Positions 45,742-55,699 of a DNA stretch of 64,000 bases are shown in pieces. The translations under genes and the position numbers were made by a program. Within the stretch, counting starts at the first letter, position 1, and each line of letters begins with the position of its first letter. The notes under the pieces are model-generated. The model did no database searches. It saw nothing but the letters and a program-made list of their open reading frames with translations, and was not told where the DNA came from. The stretch covers positions 62,001 through 126,000 of the forward strand of contig NZ_JAIGNR010000004.1 of NCBI RefSeq assembly GCF_019711595.1. The letters are read 5' to 3'. Source of the DNA: Qipengyuania sphaerica. Lineage in GTDB: Bacteria; Pseudomonadota; Alphaproteobacteria; Sphingomonadales; Sphingomonadaceae.

Positions 45742-47289
45742 ATGAGCGAGATCGACCCGCGCAAAATCCCCGTCATCATCGGTGTGGGCCAGGTTAATGA
45801 CCGGCCGGAAGACCCCCTTGAAGGCCACACACCCGTCGATTTGATGGCTGAGGCACTCCGCCGCGCCGATGCGGATGCAGGCGGTGGCATGCTGCAGGAT
45901 TGCGACTGGCTGGCGGTGGTGCGGCAGATCGCTTTTCCCGAGCAGGCCGAGGCGAACCAATTGCTTGAGGCCGCCCTCGGTATCGCTCCGCGCACATCGC
46001 AAACTTCGCCATCGGCCAACGGAAACACACCCACGCGGCTTCTCAGCGACGCGGCCAATGCCATCGGCAGCGGAGCGGCGACGATCTGTGCGGTCGTTGG
46101 CGCCGAGGCGCTGCGAACCGCGGGCGCCCGCAAGGCCCAGCGCCAGATCGCCGATACCGCATCCAGCCAGGCCGGCAATCCATCCTCCGTTCCGCGAAAA
46201 TACGATCCGCTTCGCGACGCTGCGCATCGCATCAAGACCGGCTTTGCGCCCTCCTACGGCCTTGTCGCGCCGACCGACGTCTATCCCCTTTTCGAAAACG
46301 CCCTGCGCGCGAAACTGGGGCAATCGCTGGACGAATCGCAGGCCGAAAGCGGCCTCATCTGGTCGCTCATGTCGAAGGTGGCCGCAGGTAACGAAAATGC
46401 CTGGCTGCGCTCCCCGCTGGAAGCTGCGGAGATTATCGAGCCCTCACCACGAAACCGTCCGGTCGCCTTTCCCTATACCAAGTTCCAGGTCGCCAATGCA
46501 GCGGTCAACCAAGGGGCCGGGTTCATCGTCACCAGCCTCGCCGAAGCGAGGAAGCGAGGCGTGCCGGAAGACCGCCTTGTACACGTCGGATACGGCGCTG
46601 CGGCGGCCGAGGCATACGACGTTCTCGTGCGTGAACGCTACGATGCCTCGCCCAGCATGATCGCATCGATCGAGGGCGCGATGGAGGCGAATGGCATTGG
46701 GGTGGAAGACCTCGACCATGTCGAACTCTACAGCTGCTTTCCGTGCATTCCGAAGATGGCCCGCCGCATCGTGGGCTGGCCCGCAGACAGGCCCGCCTCT
46801 CTGGTTGGCGGCCTGACCTTCGGCGGAGGCCCGGTCGGCAATTACATGAGCCACGCGATAGCGCAGGCGACCGAAGCCTTACGCGGGACCGGTGACAAAG
46901 CGCTATTGTTCGGAAATGGCGGGGCCTACGCCACGCACAATCACACGATCATGCTCTCGGGCCGCCCGACAGGAGCGATCTTCCCGCACGACTATTCGCG
47001 CCAGGCGGAAGCCGACGAAATGCGCGGCGAGATACCGGATATCGACGAGCAGTATTCGGGGCCGGCGACGGTAGAAACCTACACGGTCTTCTTCGAGCGC
47101 GACGGTTCGCCCCGTTCGGGCGTCATAGTCGCGCGCACGCCTGCGGGTACCCGAACGCTGAGTTACGTACCGGGTGACGATAGCAAGGCCATCGCATTCC
47201 TTACCGACGGCACCGCGCAGCCGGTTGGTTCACATGGTGTCATCGTTCGCAAGCCGGACGGGCTTGGGCATTGGCAGCGTGCGTCCTGA
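45742..47289 (+). CDS. Thiolase-superfamily acetyl-CoA acetyltransferase-like protein
   Basis: Encodes 515 residues (522 if ATG 45721 is used). It has the paired thiolase fold, but no clear N-terminal active Cys; the segment ATICAVVGAEALRTAG lies in its place. ELYSCFPCIPKMARRI and LTFGGGPVGNYMSHAI are characteristic of the long SCP2-like group annotated as acetyl-CoA acetyltransferases. The substrate is unknown. No strong RBS is seen for either start. Confidence 0.78.
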   Translation: MSEIDPRKIPVIIGVGQVNDRPEDPLEGHTPVDLMAEALRRADADAGGGMLQDCDWLAVVRQIAFPEQAEANQLLEAALGIAPRTSQTSPSANGNTPTRLLSDAANAIGSGAATICAVVGAEALRTAGARKAQRQIADTASSQAGNPSSVPRKYDPLRDAAHRIKTGFAPSYGLVAPTDVYPLFENALRAKLGQSLDESQAESGLIWSLMSKVAAGNENAWLRSPLEAAEIIEPSPRNRPVAFPYTKFQVANAAVNQGAGFIVTSLAEARKRGVPEDRLVHVGYGAAAAEAYDVLVRERYDASPSMIASIEGAMEANGIGVEDLDHVELYSCFPCIPKMARRIVGWPADRPASLVGGLTFGGGPVGNYMSHAIAQATEALRGTGDKALLFGNGGAYATHNHTIMLSGRPTGAIFPHDYSRQAEADEMRGEIPDIDEQYSGPATVETYTVFFERDGSPRSGVIVARTPAGTRTLSYVPGDDSKAIAFLTDGTAQPVGSHGVIVRKPDGLGHWQRAS

Positions 47290-47301
47290 GGCTGCCGAGC
47301 C

Positions 47302-48225
47302 TCAGTCGACTGTGAATTTGCTGAAGTGGCCGTTCTTCACCGCATCAGGGATTTCCGCAGTGATGCCATATTCTCCGGGCGCCAGATCGAGCTTGAAATA
47401 GCCCGTCGCGCCCTGCGGCATGTCGTGGATGCCGCCAAGGAAATGGGCCGGAGCCGGGGTCTGCTGGCCGTCGACGGGGAAGAAATCCACCCAGCCCGCA
47501 GCCGCTTCGGCATCGGTGTCCTCGTCGATCCGGAAGACATGCGCATCATGCCCGACGAAATTGTTGTAAAGCTGCTGCTCAACGAAGCGCGCGCGCACGC
47601 TGTTTTCGCCGGGTCGGAAGGCGCCGTCGGCGATCCTGTAACCGGTGTTCGTCAATTCGAGAGTGACGTTGGCTTCCGGCTCGGCCATCCCGCCGTCCTC
47701 CGGCAAGACCGTGAGCGCATGGACCATGCCGAACTGCCCCGGCTCGGGGTTGTAATTGTGCTGCACCCCGTTGGTCTTGACGTAGCATTCGACGATGTAG
47801 TTGCCCGGCTCGAGATACATGGTGGCCTCTCCGGTGACGCCGTCCGACATCATGCCCGGACCGCCCAGCCAGACCAGGTCGGCGACCCATTCGGGGAAAG
47901 TGCCCAGCAAGCGGTCCGCCTCCTCGTCATCCCCGGCAAGGCGCGCGGTGAGGCTGGCCTGGAAAGGCCGGACCAGCTGGTCGTCGACCATTCTCGCCGT
48001 GACCCCTTCCGGCAGGCGGTAGACCAGCCCGAAGTGCGGCATGCCGCCATCATTTGTGATGCGAATGGTCGTCCAGCCGGACTTGATCGTGTCCGGCCCG
48101 GTAAAGGTCATGCCTTCGACACCGAGTTCGAGCACATTGGTGGCAGTCGAGGCCGGCTCGCCGGCTTTGTCTGAGCAGCCTGCCAAAGCGAGCGCGATGG
48201 CGACGACAGTCACGGGAATTTTCAT
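47302..48225 (-). CDS. Lipoprotein with cupredoxin-like folds
   Basis: Encodes 307 residues. The signal peptide ends at ALALAGC, giving a lipoprotein. Two beta-rich halves (WTTIRITNDGGMPHFGLVYRLPEGV and VTLELTNTGYRIADG...DAHVFRIDE) look like cupredoxin domains with scattered His and Met residues, but no classical Cys copper ligand set is evident. ATG 48225 has GGAGGAAG as RBS. The role is unknown; copper or electron transfer is possible. Confidence 0.72.
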   Translation of the reverse strand: MKIPVTVVAIALALAGCSDKAGEPASTATNVLELGVEGMTFTGPDTIKSGWTTIRITNDGGMPHFGLVYRLPEGVTARMVDDQLVRPFQASLTARLAGDDEEADRLLGTFPEWVADLVWLGGPGMMSDGVTGEATMYLEPGNYIVECYVKTNGVQHNYNPEPGQFGMVHALTVLPEDGGMAEPEANVTLELTNTGYRIADGAFRPGENSVRARFVEQQLYNNFVGHDAHVFRIDEDTDAEAAAGWVDFFPVDGQQTPAPAHFLGGIHDMPQGATGYFKLDLAPGEYGITAEIPDAVKNGHFSKFTVD

Positions 48226-48658
48226 AGCTTCCTCCCCCAAGGACGAGGCAAGAATATAGGAAAATGCCCGATGGGTAAATTGCCGGTCGGTAATGGTAGC
48301 GGAGGAGGCACATACAGTCATTAGATATATATCTGAAATATAATTGTAATTGATCGTTCACCTGTGGGAATACCCCCATCGGTACCCCCAGCGCCTGAAA
48401 TTTGCGTTAGGTCGTGACAGATGTGTGTTTAACCGCCTCCGGATGCGAGGAGCAATCGATCGGGCGCCGCCAAATCGAACGAAACTGGACCCATCGCAAA
48501 AGATCCGGGTTTAGCGGTTCCATTGTAAAGAGCCGTTGGTCGTCTCACGACCCAATATCGAAACTGATGCGCGATTGAGTAACGCTTCGCCTGAACTGAG
48601 CCTTTGGCGTAGGCCCCCGAAAGCTGCGAACAGACTCTCCCGCGCGTAACCTTGCGCG
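48226..48658. other. Gene-poor stretch
   Basis: This 433-base stretch holds no supportable gene. The part 48300-48360 is notably AT-rich for this chromosome. The rest shows no long open frame, repeat or clear terminator. It lies next to a broken RND efflux fragment and may mark the edge of an acquired region. Confidence 0.6.
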
Positions 48659-48914
48659 TCAGGTCTGGTTCGCCGCCGGGATCACCAACAAGGTGAGGAG
48701 CGTGAATGTCGTCAGGCCGCCGATGATGATACAGCGCATTGCGTTACGCCATTCGGCCGCGTCGGATTGCGCGAGCGCGACCGGCATCATCCCGAAAAAA
48801 AGCCGCGAGCGCTGCCATCAAAACCGGTCGCAATCGTTCCGGCGCTGCTTTGCGCATGGCACTAGTTGCGTCCATCCCTGCCTCACGATACCGGTTGGCC
48901 AAATCTCCTCCCAT
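48659..48914 (-). pseudogene. Remnant of an RND (HAE1/AcrB-type) efflux pump, C-terminal part, frameshifted
   Basis: On the minus strand, ANRYREAGMDATSAMRKAAPERLRPVLMAALAA reads on, in a shifted frame, as GMMPVALAQSDAAEWRN...GGLTTFTLLTLLVIPAA and ends at a stop. This is the conserved end of RND transporter membrane domain 2 (RLRPILMT and GMMPVAL of AcrB-like proteins). The shift falls in a run of seven T bases (48797-48803 region). Only about 80 codons of an approximately 1000-codon gene remain, so this is clearly a decayed remnant. Confidence 0.8.
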
Positions 48915-49073
48915 GACAACATATCGACACCGTACCGGCCAATCCAACGGTGCGGCATAGAGTTTGTGCATGTCAAAATGACATCGTTCAGGCGAGGCGA
49001 CTAGGCACCATTTTGTCGGGACGGGCCGAAAAGGGATAATCACAAGTTCAGATCGCTTCCTTAAGGCGAGGCT

Positions 49074-50045
49074 TCAGATGCTCCAGAATGCCAGTACCGC
49101 CTGAAGCGCAGCAACGAACGCAAGCGGCTGATCCAGCATGAGATGATGGCGCGCATCGGGTATTGCGATAATTGGTATGTCCTCCCCGCCCAACTCCCGG
49201 ATATAGTGAGCAGAATCGCGATCGAAGAGCTGACTTTTGGCGCCGTGCACAATTGCCTTGCGCCCTGGCGCATGGACCAACCTCTGGCCTACGGTCAACC
49301 ATTCGTCGGGCTTGTTGCTGCGCCGGAACACTTCGGGAGAAAACTTCCATGTCCATTCCTCGCCATCGCGGCGGAGAGAGTGATAGGCCATGTAGTCCAG
49401 CAGGAAAGGTTCACCGACTGGCTGCGGCGGCGACAGGATGTACCTTTCTCGCGCCGCTTCGTAGCTCGGATAGCGCCGGACTGGTTTGTCGGGATTTCCC
49501 GATCCGGGGCTCGATCTGCCCATGGTCCAGTATTTCTCCAGCTTTTCGGGCCGCATAACCATGAGATCGCAGACGATAACGCCTGCGAAGGCATCCGGCG
49601 ATTGGGTCACGGCGGTCAGCGCCGCGCCCGAGCCGAAACTGTGGGCGATGATCGTCGGCTTGGCACCATCCGCGAACAAATTGAGCGCCTCGCTGATTTC
49701 GGCGAATTCACTTCCGCGCGCCGCTATATCAGCCAAGCCGCGCATCTCGCTATCGCCCATGCCAGCCAGGTCGAACGCCACCACGTCGTAATCCTCGGCG
49801 AGGTACGGAGCGATGAATGCAAAGCAGCGGGCATGGGCGAGAAACCCGTGAGTCATGAGCAATTTTGGCCTGTCACGCTTTCCCCATCGGAAATAATGCA
49901 CGCGCGCGCCATCAACCTCTACGAAGCCTTCCTCACGAGGTACGCTGAGCGCCCAGGCGAACCATTCGGGGATATGCGCTCCATCGCCCGCCCAGACGGG
50001 ATCGATATCTTTTGCCAGTTCGTGGATTGCAGTAATTTTATTCAT
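49074..50045 (-). CDS. Alpha/beta hydrolase
   Basis: Encodes 323 residues. The core has THGFLAHARCF (oxyanion region), the nucleophile elbow HSFGSGAALT and a late His in PDARHHLMLDQP. ATG 50045 overlaps the BVMO stop (ATGA). Its position after a BVMO suggests it hydrolyses the ester or lactone that enzyme makes (inference). Similarity to epoxide hydrolases or lipases cannot be excluded. Confidence 0.86.
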   Translation of the reverse strand: MNKITAIHELAKDIDPVWAGDGAHIPEWFAWALSVPREEGFVEVDGARVHYFRWGKRDRPKLLMTHGFLAHARCFAFIAPYLAEDYDVVAFDLAGMGDSEMRGLADIAARGSEFAEISEALNLFADGAKPTIIAHSFGSGAALTAVTQSPDAFAGVIVCDLMVMRPEKLEKYWTMGRSSPGSGNPDKPVRRYPSYEAARERYILSPPQPVGEPFLLDYMAYHSLRRDGEEWTWKFSPEVFRRSNKPDEWLTVGQRLVHAPGRKAIVHGAKSQLFDRDSAHYIRELGGEDIPIIAIPDARHHLMLDQPLAFVAALQAVLAFWSI

Positions 50046-51679
50046 CTCGGCGCATTCTCCGTACCGGATAGTGTGGTCTTTATGAAACCACGATAGTCGT
50101 GCCCTGCGACCTCGTGACACAATGCCGCGTAACCGCATACGCTAGGAAAATTGACGAGTTGTCGGGGCTTGCCGGGAATATTGGCGCCCATGTACCAGGA
50201 CTCGGCTTTGGGGAAGAGCGTCATCGACCCTGCCTGAGCCACCATATCGGTCCAGCTCCGCTCGGCCTGCGGATCGGCTTCGAAATGGTCGATCCCGTTA
50301 TCGCGCAACCAGATCAGGAAATCGCAGATCCAGTCACCCTGAATTTCGGCGCTTGTCGGACCGTTGGAAAAGCCTGAAGGGCTAAGCGGACCGTACGCGA
50401 ACAGCATATTCGGAAACCGGGCCACGGCCATGCCCAGATAGGCTTTGATCTCGCTTTTCCATGCTTCCCCCAGTGTCAGCCCACCGCGGCCAGCGATATT
50501 CATGTCGATGAGCCCGCCGCGACCGGCATCGAAACCGGTCGCAAAGACGATCAGATCGCATTCAACCTCTCCTTGTCCGGTTTCGATACCTACAGCCGAA
50601 ATGCGCGTGATGGGGCTTTCATTCAAATCGACCAGCGTCACATTGTCTTGTGCGAAGATCTCGTAATAATTCTGTTCGAGCGAAGGTCGCTTCGTCCCAA
50701 ATGGATGCGGCGGCTCAGAGGGGGCAAGTCTCTCGGCAAGGTCGGGGTCGCAGATCCGAGCGCGGACCTTGTCACGCCAGAAATCATAGGCATGGCGATT
50801 GGCGATCTCGTTGGTCAGCAAGTCGGCGAAATTATGATACCAGAAGCGCAATCCCCCTTGCTGCCATAGTTCCTCGAAATGCGCAGTCCGCTCTTCCTCT
50901 GTCACCGCAAGCGCCGACACGTCCAGCGATTGGCATTCGAAACCGCCACTCGTCGTTAGCCTCTTTTCGAAGACGGCCGGATAATCAGATTTCTCGCGAA
51001 GCTGACGATCGGCGTCCAGTTTTTCCTGCCGCATGGGTAGAGCCAGAATAGGCGTGCGCTGGAAAAGCGTAAGCTGCCTCGCACACTTTGCAGCTTCCTG
51101 GGCCACCTGAACGCCGCTCGCTCCAGTGCCGATCAGGGCGATCCGGCGGCCAGAAAGGTCAACGCCTTCCTGCGGCCAGCGGGCGGTATGGCACCAGTCG
51201 CCCTCGAAATCGCCCAACCCCGGGATATCGGGAATATAGGGTTTCGAAGCAAACCCCAGGGCCGGTAGAAGGAAACGCGCACTGACCTTTCCGCCATCGC
51301 CCAGATCCAAACGCCATCGGGCGGTATCTTCATCGAACTGCGCGCTTTCGACCCGCGTTTCCATTCGCATTGCCCGCCAGAGGTCAAGCGTATCGCACAC
51401 GTGGCGAAAATAGGCGCGCAGTTCCTCCCAGCCGGGAAATCTTTCACTCCACTCCCAGCTTTGCCATAATTCCGGTATAGAAAATTCGTAAAGCGGGACC
51501 TGGGAATCGACCCGTGCTCCCGGATAGCGGTTCCAGTACCAGATCCCTCCCGGCAGCTTCGCTGCCTCTATCAGCAGCACATCGAACCCCGCCTGGCGCA
51601 GCTTGTGAAGCAGATATATACCGCTGAATCCGGCCCCGACGATGACAGCATCGTAATCAGAAGAGCAGCACTCGTTCAC
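50042..51679 (-). CDS. Baeyer-Villiger monooxygenase (flavin-containing)
   Basis: Encodes 545 residues. An N-terminal Rossmann motif (IVGAGFSGIYLL), a second GTGASG for NADPH, and FEGDWCHTARWP, the FxGxxxHTxxWP fingerprint of type I BVMOs, are present. It inserts oxygen next to a ketone carbonyl using FAD, NADPH and O2, producing esters or lactones. GTG 51679 overlaps the acyl-CoA synthetase stop. It sits in a catabolic minus-strand run. Confidence 0.93.
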   Translation of the reverse strand: MNECCSSDYDAVIVGAGFSGIYLLHKLRQAGFDVLLIEAAKLPGGIWYWNRYPGARVDSQVPLYEFSIPELWQSWEWSERFPGWEELRAYFRHVCDTLDLWRAMRMETRVESAQFDEDTARWRLDLGDGGKVSARFLLPALGFASKPYIPDIPGLGDFEGDWCHTARWPQEGVDLSGRRIALIGTGASGVQVAQEAAKCARQLTLFQRTPILALPMRQEKLDADRQLREKSDYPAVFEKRLTTSGGFECQSLDVSALAVTEEERTAHFEELWQQGGLRFWYHNFADLLTNEIANRHAYDFWRDKVRARICDPDLAERLAPSEPPHPFGTKRPSLEQNYYEIFAQDNVTLVDLNESPITRISAVGIETGQGEVECDLIVFATGFDAGRGGLIDMNIAGRGGLTLGEAWKSEIKAYLGMAVARFPNMLFAYGPLSPSGFSNGPTSAEIQGDWICDFLIWLRDNGIDHFEADPQAERSWTDMVAQAGSMTLFPKAESWYMGANIPGKPRQLVNFPSVCGYAALCHEVAGHDYRGFIKTTLSGTENAPR

Positions 51680-53286
51680 GATACCACGGCACCTGATTTT
51701 GCGATTTGCTTGGCAGTCGCGTAATCCGCCTTGCCATTAGACGCGCGCAGGGCGGCCTGCGTGGGACAAATCGCCTTGGGGGTTTTGTACCCTGCCAGTT
51801 GTGCGCGCACGTGATCCTTGATCGCCTGCTCGTCGAATTCAGCATCCTTGTTCAGATGCACCACTGCGGTCACGGCTTCGCCCCACTTTTCGTCTGGAAC
51901 TCCGACGACCAACGCATCGGCGATGGCGGAATGGGTCTTGAGCACCTCTTCCACTTCTTCCGGATAGACCTTCTCGCCTGCAGTATTGATGCAAACGCTG
52001 CCGCGGCCAAGCAAGGTCAGGCTGCCATCGGATTCCACCCGGCACCAGTCGCCCGGGATGGAGTAACGCACGCCGTCGATCGTCCTGAAAGTCTTGGCTG
52101 ACTTTACCGGGTCTTTGTAATACCCCGTAGGAATTGCGCCCTTGCGGGCAATATAGCCCGGTACGCCGCTCCCCGCCTCGACCTTCCGGTCGTTTTCATC
52201 GAACACGTCGCAAAATTCCCCGATCCCGAATTTCGCTGTATTGGTGCCGCCCTGTGCGGTCGTCACGGACAAGCCGAAGCCCAACCCTTCCGAAGCTCCG
52301 AAACTATCCATGAGGATGACCTGGGGGATATGCTTGCACAGGCCCTCTTTTACCTGCTTGCTCCACATAACGCCGGACGAAATGATCGAAATCAGGCTGC
52401 TCGTGTCCCAGCGCTTCGGCTGTGCGTCCAGCGCCTGCAGCATGGGCTTGGCGAAAGCGTCACCGACAATGGCGATGCTTTGCACCCTGTGCCGGTCCAC
52501 CACATCCCACAATTCTTCCGCATCGAAGGACGGATCGGACAGCGTGACGATGGCCCCACCCGACATGAGCGTGCCGATAGCGGTAATGAACCCGGTTCCA
52601 TGCATCAGCGGGCACGCTGGCAAAGTGATGCGAGAAAGCTCGCCCTGCTTCACCAGGGCCACCATTTCTTCCATGGTCTGGGGAACTGGACCAAGCAGCT
52701 TTTGCGCATCGAGCTGAGCCTTGCGCATGTCGTCGTGTCGCCACATCACGCCCTTGGGCATGCCGGTGGTGCCGCCTGTGTAGATGAACAGCAGGTCATC
52801 GGGAGACCGCTGGATATCGAGAGGCGCGCCGTCACCTTCTACGAGTTTTTCGTAAGGAAGCGCGAAGGGAGCAATCTGCGAAGCATCGCCTATTTCCACG
52901 AAGGTATGAACCTTGGTCAATCGCTCCTTCAGTTCAAGAATGCAGTCGCGGAACTCGGAACTGTAAACGATTACCTCGCTATCGGAATCGTCGAAGATGT
53001 AGAAAACCTCTTCGGGACGGTAACGATAATTTATGTTCACGTGCGTCAGCCGACCCTTGAAACACGCTGCCATCAATTCCCCGTATTCGGGACGGTTGCG
53101 CATGTAGAAGGCTATCTTCGCACCGTCGCCGGCACCTTGCGCGCGCAGATTGCGCGCCAGATTATTCGAACGCTTCGACATTTCGGGCCAGGTAATGATC
53201 CGATCACCGTGAATCAGCGCCGGAGCATCTCCCGGCACCACGGGCTCGATTGCATCGAGGATATCGCCAAGGTTCCAGTCGATCAC
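51676..53286 (-). CDS. Acyl-CoA synthetase (AMP-forming)
   Basis: Encodes about 536 residues of the ANL superfamily. The P-loop-like TGGTTGMPKGV, the A8 hinge with GRGSVCINTAGEKVYPEEVE, and the catalytic Lys in RASNGKADY are present. It activates a carboxylic acid to its CoA ester. GTG 53286 has an AGAGGA RBS; TTG 53331 is an in-frame alternative. The substrate is probably a branched or cyclic acid by context (inference). Confidence 0.93.
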   Translation of the reverse strand: MIDWNLGDILDAIEPVVPGDAPALIHGDRIITWPEMSKRSNNLARNLRAQGAGDGAKIAFYMRNRPEYGELMAACFKGRLTHVNINYRYRPEEVFYIFDDSDSEVIVYSSEFRDCILELKERLTKVHTFVEIGDASQIAPFALPYEKLVEGDGAPLDIQRSPDDLLFIYTGGTTGMPKGVMWRHDDMRKAQLDAQKLLGPVPQTMEEMVALVKQGELSRITLPACPLMHGTGFITAIGTLMSGGAIVTLSDPSFDAEELWDVVDRHRVQSIAIVGDAFAKPMLQALDAQPKRWDTSSLISIISSGVMWSKQVKEGLCKHIPQVILMDSFGASEGLGFGLSVTTAQGGTNTAKFGIGEFCDVFDENDRKVEAGSGVPGYIARKGAIPTGYYKDPVKSAKTFRTIDGVRYSIPGDWCRVESDGSLTLLGRGSVCINTAGEKVYPEEVEEVLKTHSAIADALVVGVPDEKWGEAVTAVVHLNKDAEFDEQAIKDHVRAQLAGYKTPKAICPTQAALRASNGKADYATAKQIAKSGAVVS

Positions 53287-53351
53287 GTCTAAAGGTCCTC
53301 TCTCCTCCGTGGCCACGCTTTTCTCGGTCAACGTGCGCCGGTTTCATTATC

Positions 53352-54443
53352 TCACGCGGCCTGCGTCCACCCCTGCAAGGCCGCCGCTTCGGCTCTGACT
53401 TTTTCGGGCCCGCCCAGTATCTGCCGGTCGAAACCAATCCGCTTGAACCAGAAATGCAGGCCGAGAAGATCGGTAAAACCCATCCCCCCATGCACTTCGG
53501 TGGAGGTTCGGGCGACAAAGCGATGGACTTCACCCGTGTGCGATTTCGCATGGCAAGCCATGAGCGGAGCCTCGTCGGGCGCCGTATCGAACGCATGGGC
53601 GGCATACCATACGAGCGAACGGCATGGTTCGTGGCGAGCAGCCATTTCCGCGCACATGTGCTTGACCGCCTGAAAGCTGCCAATCACGCGCCCGAACTGT
53701 TCGCGCTGCCCGGCATAGTCGACCGCCTTTTCGATCATAGCCTGGCCTGCACCAAGGCTATCGGCGGCCAATATCACCCGGCCGGCATCGCGTAGGCGGC
53801 TGGATGTGGAGCCATCATCGTCCGCGAGAGCTTCGCCCGCTACGCCGGAAAATCGCAATTCCCCCACGCTCCTGGTGCGATCTATCGTGGTGAGAGGAGC
53901 CATCTCTAGACCCGCAGCATCGCCAGCTACGAAGTGCATGCGACCGGCGGTATCCACGACAAGAAACGCGTCTGCTCCAAGGAAATCGAGCGCGAACAAC
54001 GCCGTTCCGTCGAGCTTCTCGCCGTCGAAGTCCACGCTTGACTGGTCCCGGATCTCGACCGTTTGCGCGATCGCGACCGCGACCTGCGCTTCACCCTTCG
54101 CGATCCTCGGCAGCCAGTGCGCTTTCAATTCTTCGCTACCGCCCTGTGCCAGCGCCAGCGGCGCCAGAACATGGGAACCGATAAAGGGCACCGGCGCGAC
54201 GGCGTAGCCGAGTTGCTCGGCCACGACGGCGGCATCGAGCATTGTCATGCCAAGGCCACCATATTGCTCGGGAACCATCATTCCCCAAATGCCAAGTTCG
54301 CCCAGCGCCGAGCACACCTTGTCGCTGAAGGAAGCCCTGTCCTCCGTGCATTCGCGTACATGATCGAGCGGACAGGTATCAGCAAGGGTGCGACTGATCG
54401 CGTCGCGGAGCATCTGCTGGTCTTGCGAAAGTCCGAAATCCAT
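53352..54443 (-). CDS. Acyl-CoA dehydrogenase, smaller partner
   Basis: Encodes 363 residues. The FAD-binding half (FGRVIGSFQAVKHMCAEM) and HGGMGFTDLLGLHFWFKR are present; in the latter the usual catalytic Glu position (T-x-E-Y in typical members) is occupied by Leu, so this may be a non-catalytic partner. The start overlaps the stop of the 416-residue dehydrogenase (TGATG), which suggests a fixed-ratio heteromer like the FadE pairs of steroid catabolism. Confidence 0.88.
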   Translation of the reverse strand: MDFGLSQDQQMLRDAISRTLADTCPLDHVRECTEDRASFSDKVCSALGELGIWGMMVPEQYGGLGMTMLDAAVVAEQLGYAVAPVPFIGSHVLAPLALAQGGSEELKAHWLPRIAKGEAQVAVAIAQTVEIRDQSSVDFDGEKLDGTALFALDFLGADAFLVVDTAGRMHFVAGDAAGLEMAPLTTIDRTRSVGELRFSGVAGEALADDDGSTSSRLRDAGRVILAADSLGAGQAMIEKAVDYAGQREQFGRVIGSFQAVKHMCAEMAARHEPCRSLVWYAAHAFDTAPDEAPLMACHAKSHTGEVHRFVARTSTEVHGGMGFTDLLGLHFWFKRIGFDRQILGGPEKVRAEAAALQGWTQAA

Positions 54444-55693
54444 CAGACTGCTCCCTTTTCCTGTCCGCTAGCAACCTTGGTGGCCTGTTCAACCGCAGCC
54501 GGCTTTGCCAGCTTGGGCTCTCGCGGCATTTCCAGTCCGCGTTCGGCGATAATGTTCTTCTGGATCTGGGCCGTGCCTCCACCAATGATCAGTCCCAGCT
54601 GGAACATGTAGTTCCACTGCCACGCGCCGCCTTCACGTTCGCGCTCGCTGCCATGATAGAGGATGCCCATCTCGCCCATCGCATCGATCGCGAGCGCGGA
54701 TATCTGATGGGCCAGTTCGCAGCTCTGCAGCTTTACGATCAGCTTCGCCATGCCTCCGGGATCGCCTTTGAGGCTGTTCGACAGGATGCGCATGCCATTG
54801 AACTTCATTGCCGCGACTTCGGCTTGCAATGCAACCAGCCGGTCACGCAGGACCGCATTGTCCATTGCGCACCCCTGGCCGACCTGTTCTGCCTGCATCA
54901 GCCTGACCAGCGCCTGGAGCCGGCTTTCCAGCGCATCGGGATCGCCCAGCATACCGCGTTCGTGGCCCAGCGTTGCATTGGCCACGTACCACCCCTGCCC
55001 GCGCTGCCCGACGATCTGGTCCATGGGAACGCGAACATCGGTGAAGAACGTCTCGTTGAATTCGGCATGACCGGTCATGGTCCTGAGCGGACGCACTTCG
55101 ATCCCGGGTGTGTCCATCGAGAATATCAGGTATGAGATGCCGCCATGCTTGGGCGCGTCCGGTTCGGTCCGCACCAGGCAAAAGATCATGTCCGCCTGCT
55201 TGGCGGTGCTGGTCCAAATCTTCTGCCCGTTGATCACGAAATCGCCATTTTCGACCCGGGCGCTGGTCTTGAGAGCGGCGAGGTCCGATCCGGCCCCGGG
55301 CTCCGAATACCCCTGACACCAGACTATCTCGCCTTCGAGGGTTGGCTTGATCCATTCCCTTTTCTGGGCTTCGGTTCCGAGTTCCAGCAGTGTTGGAACG
55401 AGCATGGAGATTCCCTGGTTCGCAAGGCCTCCGGGTATCCCTGCGCGCGAGAATTCCTCGGCGATGATCCGGGATACAAGAATGTCCGGCTCGGCCCCGT
55501 ATCCGCCATACTCCTCGGGGATCGTGCGCGCAGTATATCCATGCTGGATCAGCAGCTTTTGCCATGCAACGGCTTCGGGGGATGGTCGCGCGGCGCGGCC
55601 TTGTCCACCGGGTGCACGGTGACCATGGGTTTGAAGGAACTGACGCACTTCCTCGCGAAACGCGTCATATCGGGGTCCGTAGTCGAGGTCCAT
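54443..55693 (-). CDS. Acyl-CoA dehydrogenase, larger partner
   Basis: Encodes 416 residues. CQGYSEPGAGSDLAALKT (FAD and substrate), TSTAKQADMIFCLVRT and GGTAQIQKNIIAERGLEMP are typical of the longer FadE-type subunits. It would introduce an alpha,beta double bond into the acyl-CoA. It lies 7 bases after the DUF35 gene and overlaps the smaller dehydrogenase gene by one base. Confidence 0.92.
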   Translation of the reverse strand: MDLDYGPRYDAFREEVRQFLQTHGHRAPGGQGRAARPSPEAVAWQKLLIQHGYTARTIPEEYGGYGAEPDILVSRIIAEEFSRAGIPGGLANQGISMLVPTLLELGTEAQKREWIKPTLEGEIVWCQGYSEPGAGSDLAALKTSARVENGDFVINGQKIWTSTAKQADMIFCLVRTEPDAPKHGGISYLIFSMDTPGIEVRPLRTMTGHAEFNETFFTDVRVPMDQIVGQRGQGWYVANATLGHERGMLGDPDALESRLQALVRLMQAEQVGQGCAMDNAVLRDRLVALQAEVAAMKFNGMRILSNSLKGDPGGMAKLIVKLQSCELAHQISALAIDAMGEMGILYHGSEREREGGAWQWNYMFQLGLIIGGGTAQIQKNIIAERGLEMPREPKLAKPAAVEQATKVASGQEKGAV

Positions 55694-55699
55694 CTTGGT

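Noticed and set aside
47302-48225. Multicopper oxidase or plastocyanin
   Set aside because: No Cys-His copper motif set is visible; only a general cupredoxin-like fold can be argued.
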